Shown: piece after piece, positions 1-8,933 of the stretch | How positions within the stretch are numbered: the stretch's first letter is position 1 | Layout of the letters: every line of letters begins with the position of its first letter | Translations under genes and position numbers: made by a program | Assembly: GCA_024650045.1 (NCBI GenBank) | Contig: JANKMU010000001.1 | Location: 1 to 64,000, forward strand | DNA: 64,000 bases | From: Mycoplasmatota bacterium | Lineage (GTDB): Bacteria > Bacillota_I > Bacilli_A > Acholeplasmatales > Acholeplasmataceae | Reading direction: 5' to 3' | Notes under the pieces: model-generated | Seen by the model: only the letters and a program-made list of their open reading frames with translations | Told to the model about the DNA's origin: nothing | Databases searched by the model: none

Positions 1-133
1 TTAATGAATCCTTGAGTTCTATGAAACCTAACTTGTTGTTGTCAAAGACGAATTCTTTGACCTTCACACCTGCATCCGTAGCTATGAAGCAGTTGTGTTT
101 GAATTTAGAGATATCGATGCCGACATGGTACAT
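1..133 (-). CDS. IS110-family transposase, 5' fragment
   Basis: The reverse strand encodes 44 residues from ATG at 133 and runs off the left edge. The N-terminus reads MYHVGIDISKFKHNCFIATD, the DEDD (RuvC-like) start of IS110-family transposases, in which the D of GIDISK is the first catalytic acidic residue. A strong site (ggaggtggag) lies just upstream of the ATG and fixes the start. These recombinases are RNA-guided and carry a non-coding RNA beside the gene; a two-hairpin leader is present at 181-310. Only the start is visible, so whether the gene is intact cannot be judged. The family call is firm; subgroup is not. Confidence 0.85.
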   Translation of the reverse strand, partial: MYHVGIDISKFKHNCFIATDAGVKVKEFVFDNNKLGFIELKDSL

Positions 134-180
134 ATCTCCACCTCCTAAAAAAGTTTTTCGGTACTGATGGTTAGTCACGA

Positions 181-310
181 GTTTCCTGTTTACTATATTC
201 TTGTGATTAAGCGTCAAGCGCTAATAAACTTATTGATAGTAAAAAACAGGAACTGTGGTAGGAATCTCCTATAAGCGTCAAGCGCTAAAAACATGAAACA
301 AATCCACAGT
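181..310 (-). ncRNA. Putative bridge (seek) RNA of the IS110 element
   Basis: Two long hairpins lie head to tail directly upstream of the transposase start. In transposase orientation the first is closed by ACTGTGG/CCACAGT (252-258 with 304-310). The second is closed by about 13 base pairs, with a small bulge, between 184-196 and 236-252. Each large loop carries the same 17-base sequence (208-224 and 272-288). IS110-group elements are known to encode a bridge RNA in the 5' non-coding end, with separate target-binding and donor-binding loops. The two-loop layout and position fit; the RNA itself and its ends are inferred. Confidence 0.5.
208..288. repeat. 17-base direct repeat pair in the hairpin loops
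   Basis: The sequence taagcgtcaagcgctaa occurs exactly at 208-224 and 272-288, 64 bases apart, once inside each of the two hairpins of the putative bridge RNA. Each copy can itself fold as a small AGCG/CGCT hairpin. No third copy was noticed in the window. Confidence 0.8.
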
Positions 311-347
311 ACCTATTAAAAATTATAACAAATGAAAGAAAGGAAGC

Positions 348-385
348 TATATTCAGTATCAATCAAATGCTACATACTGAATATA
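348..385. other. 12-bp inverted repeat before the GH65 gene
   Basis: Perfect inverted repeat: tatattcagtat at 348-359 pairs with atactgaatata at 374-385, with a 14-base loop. It lies just before the ATG at 397, and its loop contains the alternative ATG at 367. It may be a 5' UTR hairpin or a regulator site. No T-tract follows, so it is not a standard terminator. Confidence 0.6.
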
Positions 386-396
386 CAAGAGATAAC

Positions 397-2643
397 ATGG
401 GAAAAATTGCACAAAGATATTTGGACGTAGATCCATGGAAAATCATTGAAACAGGATTTCATGAAAAACAAGCAGTTGTTTCAGAGTCTTTGTTTTCACT
501 ATCGAATGAATATATGGGAGTTCGTGGTTTCTTTGATGAAGGTTATCCAAAAGAATCTTTAATAGGTACTTATTTTAATGGTATATATGAGATTCCTAAG
601 AATATCCAAAGAAGTCATTATAAAGGCATTTCCGACAAGTCTCATTATATGGTAAATGCTGCAAATGCTTTTTATACAAGAATATTTATAGACGGCGAAA
701 TGTTTATCTTTAACCCTAATGAGATATCAAATTACAAAAGAGAACTTGATTTAAAAACTGGAGAACAAACTAGATCTTATCAAGTCAAAGATCTGTTTAT
801 AATTACATTTAAGCGTATTTTAAACATGAAAACCTATCAAATTAGTCATCAAGTTATTGAGATTGAACCTATCAATTATCATGGTCAGATGAGTATTCAG
901 ATAGGTATAGATTTTAGAACTAAGCATTGGGGAAAACCTGGGTTCTGGGATGTTAAATCCTGTGATAAACGTTATGCTTTAGGATATACCACAACTAACC
1001 AAAGTCTATTTAGTGGATACAAACTAGATGTTAATATAAGCCATCAATCTCAAATTGAATGTAAAGGAAGATTGAATATCGAAACCATTAATTTTGATTT
1101 AAACAAATCGGTATACATAGAAAAAACGATAGTTTCTTTAGTCGATAAAAAAGGTGAGAAATCATTAGATACATATCTAGATGAATCTTCTAACTTGTTA
1201 GACCAAGCTTCCTATAAAAATACTTATCAAGATAATCAATTGTTTTATCATAATTATTTTAATGAAAATGATATCGTTATTGAAGGCGATCCAGAAAATC
1301 AACAAGGCATTAGATATTGTTTGTTTCAACTTGTGAATACTTATTTAGGTGTTTCTGAAGATAATAATATTGGTGCAAAAGGATTAACGGGAGAAGCATA
1401 TTCTGGTCATGCCTTTTGGGATTCAGAAACTTATTGTGTTCCTGTATATTTATTTACAAACCCTAAAGCAGCAAAAAATTTATTAATGTTTAGATATAAT
1501 ACACTTAAACAAGCGAAGAAGCGGGCAATAGAACTTGATTGCAATGGAGCATGTTATCCGATTGCCACATTAAATGGTGATGAAGCTTGTGATTTATGGC
1601 AACACGCATCTCTGCAGTTTCAACCATCTAGTGCAGTTGCATATGCTATATGGCATTACGTTAAGAATACTAAAGATATTGAGTTTATGTTGAATTATGG
1701 ATTTGAAATGCTTGTGGAAATCGCAAGATTTTTCTCATCAAGAGGACAGTACAATCAAGATCAAACTAAATTTGGTTATTATGGTGTGATGGGACCTGAT
1801 GAGTTTCAGATGATGGTAAACCACAATGCATATACGAACCTATTAGCCAAAGAATCTATGTCATGGATGATTGATGTTTACGAAACATATCAACATCAAC
1901 CTGAAATTAAAAAGGTTGTTCAAAACTTAGGATTAACTTTAACTGAAATAGAAACCATGAAAAAACAATGCGAATTAATGTATATACCTTATGACAATAA
2001 AACGAAAATCTATGAGCAGCACGAAGGCTTTCATGATCTTCCTCATATCGATATCCATAGTATTCCAGTCACTGATTTTCCTTTGTATGCACATTGGAGT
2101 TATGATCGAATCTATCGAAACGATATGATTAAGCAACCCGATGTATTAATGTTTATGTTTTTATTCAATCAACGTTTTGACATTGAAACTAAAAAGGCTA
2201 ATTATGATTATTATGAACCAAAAACAATCCATGAATCATCACTATCTCCATCTATACACTCTATTTTCGCATCTGAATTAGGTTATAAAAAACAAGCACT
2301 AGAGTTTTTTGGATTCGCGACAAGAATGGATTTAGATGACTATAATAGAAACACTAAAGAAGGTCTTCATTTGACATCGATTGCTGCTGCTTGGGTAAAT
2401 ATTGTTTACGGGTTCGGTGGACTAAGAAGTGATGGTGAAATCCTAAAATTAGCACCATATTGTCCTGACACATGGAAATCATATCAGTTTAATTTCCATT
2501 ATTTTGATTCAAATATTCGCGTATATGTTAACCCTGAAAAAGTTACATTAACATTAGATCAAGATTTAAAAGAACCTTTGATGATATATGACAAGGTTTA
2601 CCATTTAAAAAAGGGAATGACAACCATACATGTGGGAAATTAA
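397..2643 (+). CDS. GH65 alpha-glucoside phosphorylase (first of tandem pair)
   Basis: Glycoside hydrolase family 65 protein of 748 residues. These enzymes cleave alpha-glucobioses with phosphate to give beta-glucose-1-phosphate in the cytoplasm. Family marks: N-terminal VDPWKIIETGF and SESLFSLSNEYMG, the FWDSE segment, and GPDEF with catalytic acid Glu469. The substrate-pocket segment reads LNGDEACDLWQHASLQFQPS, quite unlike the second copy, so the aglycone preference probably differs. ATG 397 is preferred because it gives the usual family N-terminus. ATG 367 would add ten residues and lies in the loop of an inverted repeat. It overlaps the next gene by 14 bases and stands in an operon with beta-phosphoglucomutase. 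Kojibiose, nigerose or maltose specificity cannot be told by eye. Confidence 0.9.
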   Translation: MGKIAQRYLDVDPWKIIETGFHEKQAVVSESLFSLSNEYMGVRGFFDEGYPKESLIGTYFNGIYEIPKNIQRSHYKGISDKSHYMVNAANAFYTRIFIDGEMFIFNPNEISNYKRELDLKTGEQTRSYQVKDLFIITFKRILNMKTYQISHQVIEIEPINYHGQMSIQIGIDFRTKHWGKPGFWDVKSCDKRYALGYTTTNQSLFSGYKLDVNISHQSQIECKGRLNIETINFDLNKSVYIEKTIVSLVDKKGEKSLDTYLDESSNLLDQASYKNTYQDNQLFYHNYFNENDIVIEGDPENQQGIRYCLFQLVNTYLGVSEDNNIGAKGLTGEAYSGHAFWDSETYCVPVYLFTNPKAAKNLLMFRYNTLKQAKKRAIELDCNGACYPIATLNGDEACDLWQHASLQFQPSSAVAYAIWHYVKNTKDIEFMLNYGFEMLVEIARFFSSRGQYNQDQTKFGYYGVMGPDEFQMMVNHNAYTNLLAKESMSWMIDVYETYQHQPEIKKVVQNLGLTLTEIETMKKQCELMYIPYDNKTKIYEQHEGFHDLPHIDIHSIPVTDFPLYAHWSYDRIYRNDMIKQPDVLMFMFLFNQRFDIETKKANYDYYEPKTIHESSLSPSIHSIFASELGYKKQALEFFGFATRMDLDDYNRNTKEGLHLTSIAAAWVNIVYGFGGLRSDGEILKLAPYCPDTWKSYQFNFHYFDSNIRVYVNPEKVTLTLDQDLKEPLMIYDKVYHLKKGMTTIHVGN

Positions 2644-4798
2644 GACATCTGAATTTAATCGAGATAAAATTATACACCACGGTAACCAGTTTTTAACTGG
2701 TCATTTAATGCTAGGTGTTAGAGGGACCTTAGATGAATATAGAAAAGAACAATTGGTTGCGATCAATTGTCCTTTGGTCTATGATCAAGTTGGTAATGGC
2801 TGGAGAGAACCAGTCAATGCATTTAATCCTCTATATACTAAGATTCAAGTTAATCAAGAATCTATTGATGTGCTTAACCATCATCCCATTAAACACGATC
2901 AAATACTTAATATAAAAGATTCAACAATGGCAAGACATAGTGTCTTTAAAAAAGAGGATATGTTAATGACTATTGATTCTAAAAGGTTTGTATCAGCAGT
3001 TGACCAAAGAGCAATTATAGGCGTATATCATGTATCCACAAATAAAGATGCAACAATTGAGATCTTAACAGGCATAGATACGCATATATGGGATATTAAT
3101 GGCCCTCATATCGAAATGATTAAAACAGGTGAAACACCTTATTTAAAAGCTTACGGTGTGACACATGAAAAAGGTTATAAGATTCAAACTTTAAAGAAGA
3201 TTGATTTAAAGTTTGAACCTAAGTCATTAGAAACGATAACGACTTCAGATGGTGTCTTTTATAACATCAGAATAGATGCAAAAGCAAATGAAACATATAC
3301 GTTCCACCAATATGCTGTTATTGGTGTAAATGAGGATGATAATCAATTGCAAGCAACACTTGAAAAAATTGTAAGTGATGGTCATGATCATAGACTCATT
3401 AAACATCAACAAGCTTGGGATAAAAGATGGATGGATGCAGATGTCTTGATAGAAGGTGACAATGAAGCACAACTTGCTTTAAGATATTCTATATATCATT
3501 TGCTGCTTTTATCACCTAGTATCTACAAACAAGCATCAATTCCAGCAAGGGGTATTTCAGGCCAAACATATAAAGGTGCAATCTTTTGGGATACTGAAAT
3601 CTTTATGTTGCCTTTTTACTTAAATACTGATATCAAGAGTGCTAAACATATTATTGATTATCGTATTCATGGTCTAAAAGGAGCAAAAGAAAAAGCCAAA
3701 TCATATGGATTCAAAGGGGCATTTTATGCATGGGAATCTCAAGAACATGGGTATGATGCATGCACAGATTATAATGTTACAGATGTATTCACTAAAAGAC
3801 GAATTAGAACTTATTTTAAAGACAAACAAGTTCATATATCAGCTGATATCGTTTATGCGATTCAAACTTATATTCACCGTACAAATGACTATTCGATTTT
3901 AAAAGAAGGAGCACTTGAGGTAATCCTTGAAGTCGCAAGATTTTATTTAGATTACGGAAAATATTCTATTCTAGATGACCGTTTTGAAGTATGGGATGTT
4001 ATGGGTCCGGATGAATATCATGAGCGTGTCCATAATAATGCTTTTACCAATCGAATGGTTAAGATGGTATTTGATACTGTGGTTCATTACGAAGCATATT
4101 TTAAAAAAGAAAATGACAAATACTTTGATGAACTAGTTCATGGAATCGGCTTTAAAAAGCCACTTCATGAAATCCATCAAATCAAAGATAAAGTATATCA
4201 AAAAGAAATATCGAAGCATCAATTGATAGAACAATTCGATGGTTATTTTAACTTTCGAGATGTGTCATTAAAAGATATATTTAAAAATAAGTTACATGAA
4301 AATGAATATTTAGGTGGACATGGTTTAGCTGGGGATACCCAAATCATTAAACAGGCTGATGTCATCACGATGCTTTACTTGTTTAGAGATGATTTTGACT
4401 TAAATGTTATGGAAGCTAACTGGAAGTATTATGAGCCTAGAACAGAACACGGCTCATCATTATCTGCAAGTATGTATGCACTTGTTGCATGTATGATTGG
4501 CAATCCCGAATATGCATATCCACTCTTTATGAAATCAGCAACTGTTGATTTAACTGGTATATCTAAAACATATGCTGGAGACATATATATTGGCGGTACA
4601 CACCCCGCAGCATCAGGTGGTGCATACATGACTGCTATATACGGATTTTCAGGTTTGTCTTTAACAGATAAAATAAGTGTAAATCCTCAATTACCTAAAT
4701 CAATACAATCTTTAACTTATAAAATTATCCATCAAGGAAAGAAATATCAAATTTATGTCTCAAACAAACTTTCAGAAATCAAGGAGATACAGTTATGA
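2630..4798 (+). CDS. GH65 alpha-glucoside phosphorylase (second of tandem pair)
   Basis: 722-residue GH65 protein. It has FWDTEIFMLPFY, GPDEYHERVHNNAFTN with catalytic Glu462, and the phosphate-binding HGSSLSAS near residue 605. The segment AWESQEHGYDACTDYN followed by HISADIVYAI resembles annotated kojibiose/nigerose-type phosphorylases, but specificity is not assigned. It overlaps the upstream GH65 by 14 bases and the downstream pgmB by 4 (ATGA), so the three are translationally coupled. Two divergent phosphorylases feeding one mutase imply use of at least two alpha-glucosides, with ATP saved at the first activation step. Confidence 0.9.
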   Translation: MWEIKTSEFNRDKIIHHGNQFLTGHLMLGVRGTLDEYRKEQLVAINCPLVYDQVGNGWREPVNAFNPLYTKIQVNQESIDVLNHHPIKHDQILNIKDSTMARHSVFKKEDMLMTIDSKRFVSAVDQRAIIGVYHVSTNKDATIEILTGIDTHIWDINGPHIEMIKTGETPYLKAYGVTHEKGYKIQTLKKIDLKFEPKSLETITTSDGVFYNIRIDAKANETYTFHQYAVIGVNEDDNQLQATLEKIVSDGHDHRLIKHQQAWDKRWMDADVLIEGDNEAQLALRYSIYHLLLLSPSIYKQASIPARGISGQTYKGAIFWDTEIFMLPFYLNTDIKSAKHIIDYRIHGLKGAKEKAKSYGFKGAFYAWESQEHGYDACTDYNVTDVFTKRRIRTYFKDKQVHISADIVYAIQTYIHRTNDYSILKEGALEVILEVARFYLDYGKYSILDDRFEVWDVMGPDEYHERVHNNAFTNRMVKMVFDTVVHYEAYFKKENDKYFDELVHGIGFKKPLHEIHQIKDKVYQKEISKHQLIEQFDGYFNFRDVSLKDIFKNKLHENEYLGGHGLAGDTQIIKQADVITMLYLFRDDFDLNVMEANWKYYEPRTEHGSSLSASMYALVACMIGNPEYAYPLFMKSATVDLTGISKTYAGDIYIGGTHPAASGGAYMTAIYGFSGLSLTDKISVNPQLPKSIQSLTYKIIHQGKKYQIYVSNKLSEIKEIQL

Positions 4799-5427
4799 TT
4801 AAAGCAGTTATATTTGATTTAGATGGCGTTATTGTTAGCACTGATCAACTTCATTATGAAGCATGGAAACATATAGCGGATCAAGAAGGTATTCATTTTG
4901 ATGAAAAAATCAATCATCGTCTTCGAGGTGTATCGCGCATGGACTCTTTAAACATTATTTTAGAGAATGCGAATAAGAAATATAATGATTCAGAAAAAAA
5001 ATCATTAGCAAAAACAAAAAATGATTACTATGTAGAGTTACTTAAACAACTTTCGCCCAAAGATATGTTACCGCATGTTTATGATGTACTCTTAAAGCTC
5101 AAAGAAAAAGGTATAAAAATAGCAATTGGTTCGTCATCTAGAAATGCAAAAACGATATTAAAATACCTTAACATTACCAATTTATTCGAAGCGATTGCTG
5201 ATGGAACAGATATTGAAAACTCTAAACCCGCACCAGATGTATTTTTAAAAGCTGCAGCAAAACTAGGGGTTCCATACGCATCCTGTGCTGTCATTGAAGA
5301 TGCAACAGTTGGTATTGAAGCAGCTAAAAAAGCGGGTATGCTAGCAATTGCTGTATTTGATGCAAAAAAGTCAAAGCAAGCTGATTATAAACTCGATGAT
5401 ATAAGAGATTTGTTATCAATTGTTTAG
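4795..5427 (+). CDS. pgmB: Beta-phosphoglucomutase
   Basis: HAD-superfamily protein of 210 residues, the usual length. It converts beta-glucose-1-phosphate to glucose-6-phosphate, the step that follows GH65 phosphorolysis. The motif I sequence VIFDLDGVI carries nucleophile Asp8 and acid/base Asp10; motif II is IAIGSSSRN; motif III/IV is ENSKPAPD and AVIEDATVGIEAA. A helical cap lies between motifs I and II. It overlaps the second GH65 gene by 4 bases, which settles the pathway role. Confidence 0.93.
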   Translation: MIKAVIFDLDGVIVSTDQLHYEAWKHIADQEGIHFDEKINHRLRGVSRMDSLNIILENANKKYNDSEKKSLAKTKNDYYVELLKQLSPKDMLPHVYDVLLKLKEKGIKIAIGSSSRNAKTILKYLNITNLFEAIADGTDIENSKPAPDVFLKAAAKLGVPYASCAVIEDATVGIEAAKKAGMLAIAVFDAKKSKQADYKLDDIRDLLSIV

Positions 5428-5436
5428 GTGTATAAT
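5409..5436 (+). promoter_or_regulatory. Possible promoter of the LacI regulator gene
   Basis: A TATAAT box at 5431-5436 follows the pgmB stop and lies about 30 bases before the regulator start. The upstream element is weak (ttgtta at 5410-5415, short spacer), so only the -10 box is supported. Confidence 0.35.
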
Positions 5437-5467
5437 ATAAGTAGATGAAGTATAAAAAAGGAGAAAT

Positions 5468-6499
5468 ATGACAAAAAAGACGAATATTGCTGAAATTGCA
5501 AGATTAGCTGGAGTTTCAACAGCAACTGTTTCATATGTCATTAATGATGTAGATAAGGTTTCTGAAAAAACGAAAGAGCGTGTAAGAAAGATCATGGCTG
5601 AATTGGATTATATTCCAAGTATTAACGCTAGATCTCTATCAAATGGACGAACAAAACTGATAGGTGTAACATTGCCACTCATCGCTCCATCGGATACAAC
5701 AGGAACGCTTTTAGAAACCAATCCTTTTTTTGCTGAGTATTTAGGTGAAATACATAAAGTTATTGCATCATATGGATATGATATCTTATTATCAGGTATT
5801 CAAGTAAAAGGTAAATATAAGAACTGGATTAAAAGTCGTGGTTTAGACGGCATTATTTTGTTAGGTTCTTATCCACCTGATATTTACGAAGAAGTAAAAG
5901 CTTTGAATATTCCAACAGTATTAACAGATATTTATGAGACCTATGCAAATGATTTTCATTCTGTGAATACAGATGATGCTGAAGGATCATATTTAGCAAC
6001 AAAACATTTAATTAGTTTAGGACACAAAAAAATTGGATTTGTTGGTGGATCAATTAAAGAATCACCTATTCATAATAATAGATATTTAGGTTACGGGAAA
6101 GCCATGCTTGAAGGACATTTGAAAATCAATAACGATTGTGTGTTTGAGACGTTGACAACTTTTGAAGGCGGTGTTAATTTTGCACAGCGTTTAATGAGAG
6201 ATAAAGTCGATTTAACAGCTTTAGTTGTCGATGCTGACATTGTAGCATTAGGCGTTATGAAAGCTTGTCAGGATGCAGGTAAGAAGATACCTGACGAACT
6301 ATCTATTGTAGGTTTCGATGATATTCAAGCAGCTTCATTTACTTCTCCGGGTCTAACGACCATTAGACAGTTTATCTCTAAAAAAGGAGAGATTGCTGCT
6401 AATTTGATAATGAAGGATATATTAGCAAGTACAAGAACTACCGATTCAAAAATGGTGAAATCAAAATTAATTATTAGAGGCAGTACAAAAAAAATATAA
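5468..6499 (+). CDS. LacI/GalR-family transcription regulator
   Basis: 343-residue DNA-binding regulator. The N-terminal helix-turn-helix is IAEIARLAGVSTATVSYVIN, followed by the hinge helix region NARSLSNGRTKLIGV. The rest is a periplasmic-binding-protein-like effector domain, with VGFDDIQAASFTSPGLTTI near the C-terminus as in the family. A GGAG site precedes ATG. As the last gene after two GH65 genes and pgmB, it most likely controls that operon in response to an alpha-glucoside or its product. The operator was not identified with confidence. A terminator follows directly. Confidence 0.93.
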   Translation: MTKKTNIAEIARLAGVSTATVSYVINDVDKVSEKTKERVRKIMAELDYIPSINARSLSNGRTKLIGVTLPLIAPSDTTGTLLETNPFFAEYLGEIHKVIASYGYDILLSGIQVKGKYKNWIKSRGLDGIILLGSYPPDIYEEVKALNIPTVLTDIYETYANDFHSVNTDDAEGSYLATKHLISLGHKKIGFVGGSIKESPIHNNRYLGYGKAMLEGHLKINNDCVFETLTTFEGGVNFAQRLMRDKVDLTALVVDADIVALGVMKACQDAGKKIPDELSIVGFDDIQAASFTSPGLTTIRQFISKKGEIAANLIMKDILASTRTTDSKMVKSKLIIRGSTKKI

Positions 6500-6509
6500 G
6501 CTAATAAAA

Positions 6510-6545
6510 AAGTCTTCCTATAATTAGGGAGACTTCATTTTTTTA
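6510..6545 (+). terminator. Rho-independent terminator after LacI gene
   Basis: Nine-pair stem, aagtcttcc at 6510-6518 with gggagactt at 6527-6535 (one G-U pair), followed by a run of T. It separates the GH65 operon from the convergent membrane-protein gene and may work in both directions. Confidence 0.85.
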
Positions 6546-6557
6546 TGATGAATGTTT

Positions 6558-7268
6558 TTACAAGATAAAACCTAGAATAAGTAATAAATAAACAGGTAAG
6601 AAGCTTTTTTTACCATATACATAGAGTAGTCCTGGAACAAGAGCCCATATCGTCACGCCTAACGCACCTGCTGGATGCGATATGAAGTGAATCATGCCCC
6701 AAGTTAACATCAAACCAATGCTTCCATATGGAATATACTTGTTTTTAAAAACTTTTTCACCGAACCTTTGAAAAAGTGCAATCATTAAGAATACAAGTAA
6801 CATTTCTGCAAAGTAGTATAACACTTGAAATAAAGTAACGATAAATGCATTGTCGCCATACATAATCTCAAATCCTCGATATTCACTAAAAACTTGTGGA
6901 ACTTGTGCATCAGTTACAAACATTTGAACAAGTGCTGAAGCAATCACAACAAGGATTGCTATAATCACTAAATAAAAGATTCTATTAGATAATTTAAAAT
7001 CAATTAAGTCTTTAATAATATCATTCTTTTTTGCCCACAAGTAAATAAGGTAAACACCAATCAACCATACGATGATTGTGATAACCCAATGAGCGATTGC
7101 TCCATACCAATGAATTGGCCAATTTCCAATTTGCGCAAAACTTCTACCATCGATGATTCTAGAAATAAAGAGTACACCAAACTCTAACCCTAAAATCCCA
7201 AATGCTACCATAGCAAAAACCAAATACATAATGTTATTTGGTTTATTTTTGACTGTTATCTCCATCAT
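6558..7268 (-). CDS. CPBP-like multi-pass membrane protein
   Basis: 236-residue hydrophobic protein with about seven to eight membrane segments. The C-terminal half, with YYFAEMLLVF, the histidine of WGMIHF and a following HPAGALGVTIWAL, resembles CPBP/CAAX-like intramembrane protease folds, but the classic EExxxR motif is not clear, so activity is uncertain. ATG 7268 is chosen because aaaggaaaaggac lies just before it; a longer frame to 7334 lacks such a site. It is a single gene, convergent with the LacI regulator. Related proteases process C-terminal sorting signals in other bacteria, which may matter given the Cys-containing tails elsewhere in the window, but no direct link is shown. Confidence 0.55.
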   Translation of the reverse strand: MMEITVKNKPNNIMYLVFAMVAFGILGLEFGVLFISRIIDGRSFAQIGNWPIHWYGAIAHWVITIIVWLIGVYLIYLWAKKNDIIKDLIDFKLSNRIFYLVIIAILVVIASALVQMFVTDAQVPQVFSEYRGFEIMYGDNAFIVTLFQVLYYFAEMLLVFLMIALFQRFGEKVFKNKYIPYGSIGLMLTWGMIHFISHPAGALGVTIWALVPGLLYVYGKKSFLPVYLLLILGFIL

Positions 7269-7440
7269 AATGTCCTTTTCCTTTATTGTATTTATTATTA
7301 TCAACACTTCTGTATCGTTTATATCCTGTAACATTATACTATAATTGTGGTTAATATGAAAACGAATCTGACTATTTAGAATATATTACTTTAAATGCTT
7401 ACTTATTTATGATGTTTCTTAAGTATTTGTTAATTTTATA

Positions 7441-7466
7441 CTTTGAAGTTCAAAGCATGATAAAAT
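7441..7466 (+). promoter_or_regulatory. Palindrome and -10 box before the diguanylate cyclase gene
   Basis: ctttgaagttcaaag at 7441-7455 is a perfect inverted repeat around one central base. A -10-like taaaat follows at 7461-7466, and the gene starts 35 bases later. The position suggests an operator over the promoter; no regulator is assigned. Confidence 0.4.
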
Positions 7467-7501
7467 GAGGTTGAAAGAGTTATGAAGGAAAGGATGATTG
7501 T

Positions 7502-8929
7502 ATGAAGTCATATAATTATATGGATATTATTCCAAAAGCAAAAAAAATAATAAGATATGTTGCATTGATTTATACTTTTGTCATTGTCCTTATAACAATA
7601 GTTATTAGAAAATACCCTATTTATAGCACACTTTCACCTTTTGCTCAGTTAGCATATATTGTTATCCCAATTCTTTTAATCATATTTGTAGTCTTATTTT
7701 TCACGCATGAGATATTAGGTGCGATTTTTTCATTATTGTTTATCTCTACATACAATGTTGCTACTTTGTTCATAGATAATGTTAGAAATCTTGAACTCCA
7801 AATGAATATGTTTTTTGCCTTTGGATTAATGATTATTTTCCTACGTTACTTCGAAAAAGCTATACAATCTGAGCGAATTGATTATCAAATACTCATGGGT
7901 AGATATGAACAACTGAATCTGTATTCTAATATCACAAAATCAATGTCGGAAATTACAACAAAAATGTTGATTAATGATGATTTAAATCTGATACTTCAAA
8001 CAATCTTAGAAAAAGCGGTTCACCTAATACCGAAAGCGCAATATGGTAGTATTTTGATAAGAAACGAAGATCGTATGGAGTTTAGAGCTGCTGTAGGATA
8101 TGATTTGAAGACTCTAAAGAAGATCAATCTATATTTTGAAGACATGTTTCAATATAAGTTAGATTTATTATATGAGCCTACAATCATTAGTGATGTCAAA
8201 ACATTTAATAAAAAGAATCTAAAAGCAGAAACAACAAAATCGATGGAGGATAGTGATGCATTGACAGCGAAGTCAGTTCTAACTTGCTCATTTGTTTTAA
8301 ATGATACTATTTATGGTTTTATCAACTTGGATAATCTAGAGGACTATGATGCATTTGGTGAACAAGACAAAAGTTATATTAAGCATTTCGCTTCTCAAAT
8401 TGAAATTGCGCTGAATAATCACTTAATGGTTGAAAAAATATATAATTTATCAAAATATGATGAACTTACAGGGGTTTTTTCAAGAAAATATCATGAAAAA
8501 ACTTTACATGATATATATGATGATTCTAAGAAAGCAAATAAAGAGTTTAGTGTTGCTGTGATGGATATTAATAATTTAAAACAAATTAATGATACTTATG
8601 GGCATAATGCTGGTGATGAATACTTAAAACATTTTACTACGATAATCAAAGATAATATTAGAGATAACGATGTATTATCTAGAACTGGTGGAGATGAATT
8701 TGTCTTGACAATGTCAAATGCTAGTCTTGAAAAAGGACAAATCATTTTACAACGTATAAAAGAGGCAGCTTTAAAAAGACCTTTTGTTTATGAAAAAATA
8801 AAACATACAATTGAATTTGGGTGTGGTGTTGCAAGTTATCCAGAAGATGACAAGGAGATTATTGGACTCATGCGCATTGCTGATCAACGCATGTATGAGG
8901 ATAAAAAGAAAAGTAAAGCATCAAAATAA
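7502..8929 (+). CDS. Membrane-anchored GAF-GGDEF diguanylate cyclase
   Basis: 475 residues. Four to five membrane helices occupy about residues 15-120, a GAF sensor domain about 145-300, and a GGDEF domain about 310-472. The active-site loop is intact (GGDEF at 396-400), with the product-inhibition I-site RxxD (RDND, 387-390) exactly five residues before it. It should make cyclic di-GMP at the membrane under control of a ligand bound by the GAF domain. It is monocistronic and closed by a strong terminator. No c-di-GMP phosphodiesterase or receptor is visible in the window. Confidence 0.92.
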   Translation: MKSYNYMDIIPKAKKIIRYVALIYTFVIVLITIVIRKYPIYSTLSPFAQLAYIVIPILLIIFVVLFFTHEILGAIFSLLFISTYNVATLFIDNVRNLELQMNMFFAFGLMIIFLRYFEKAIQSERIDYQILMGRYEQLNLYSNITKSMSEITTKMLINDDLNLILQTILEKAVHLIPKAQYGSILIRNEDRMEFRAAVGYDLKTLKKINLYFEDMFQYKLDLLYEPTIISDVKTFNKKNLKAETTKSMEDSDALTAKSVLTCSFVLNDTIYGFINLDNLEDYDAFGEQDKSYIKHFASQIEIALNNHLMVEKIYNLSKYDELTGVFSRKYHEKTLHDIYDDSKKANKEFSVAVMDINNLKQINDTYGHNAGDEYLKHFTTIIKDNIRDNDVLSRTGGDEFVLTMSNASLEKGQIILQRIKEAALKRPFVYEKIKHTIEFGCGVASYPEDDKEIIGLMRIADQRMYEDKKKSKASK

Positions 8930-8933
8930 ATCA

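Noticed and set aside
6558-7268. Assigning the CPBP-like protein as the processing enzyme for the Cys-containing C-terminal tails
   Set aside because: The EExxxR motif is not clear and the gene is far from both tail-bearing genes, so a functional link is not supported.
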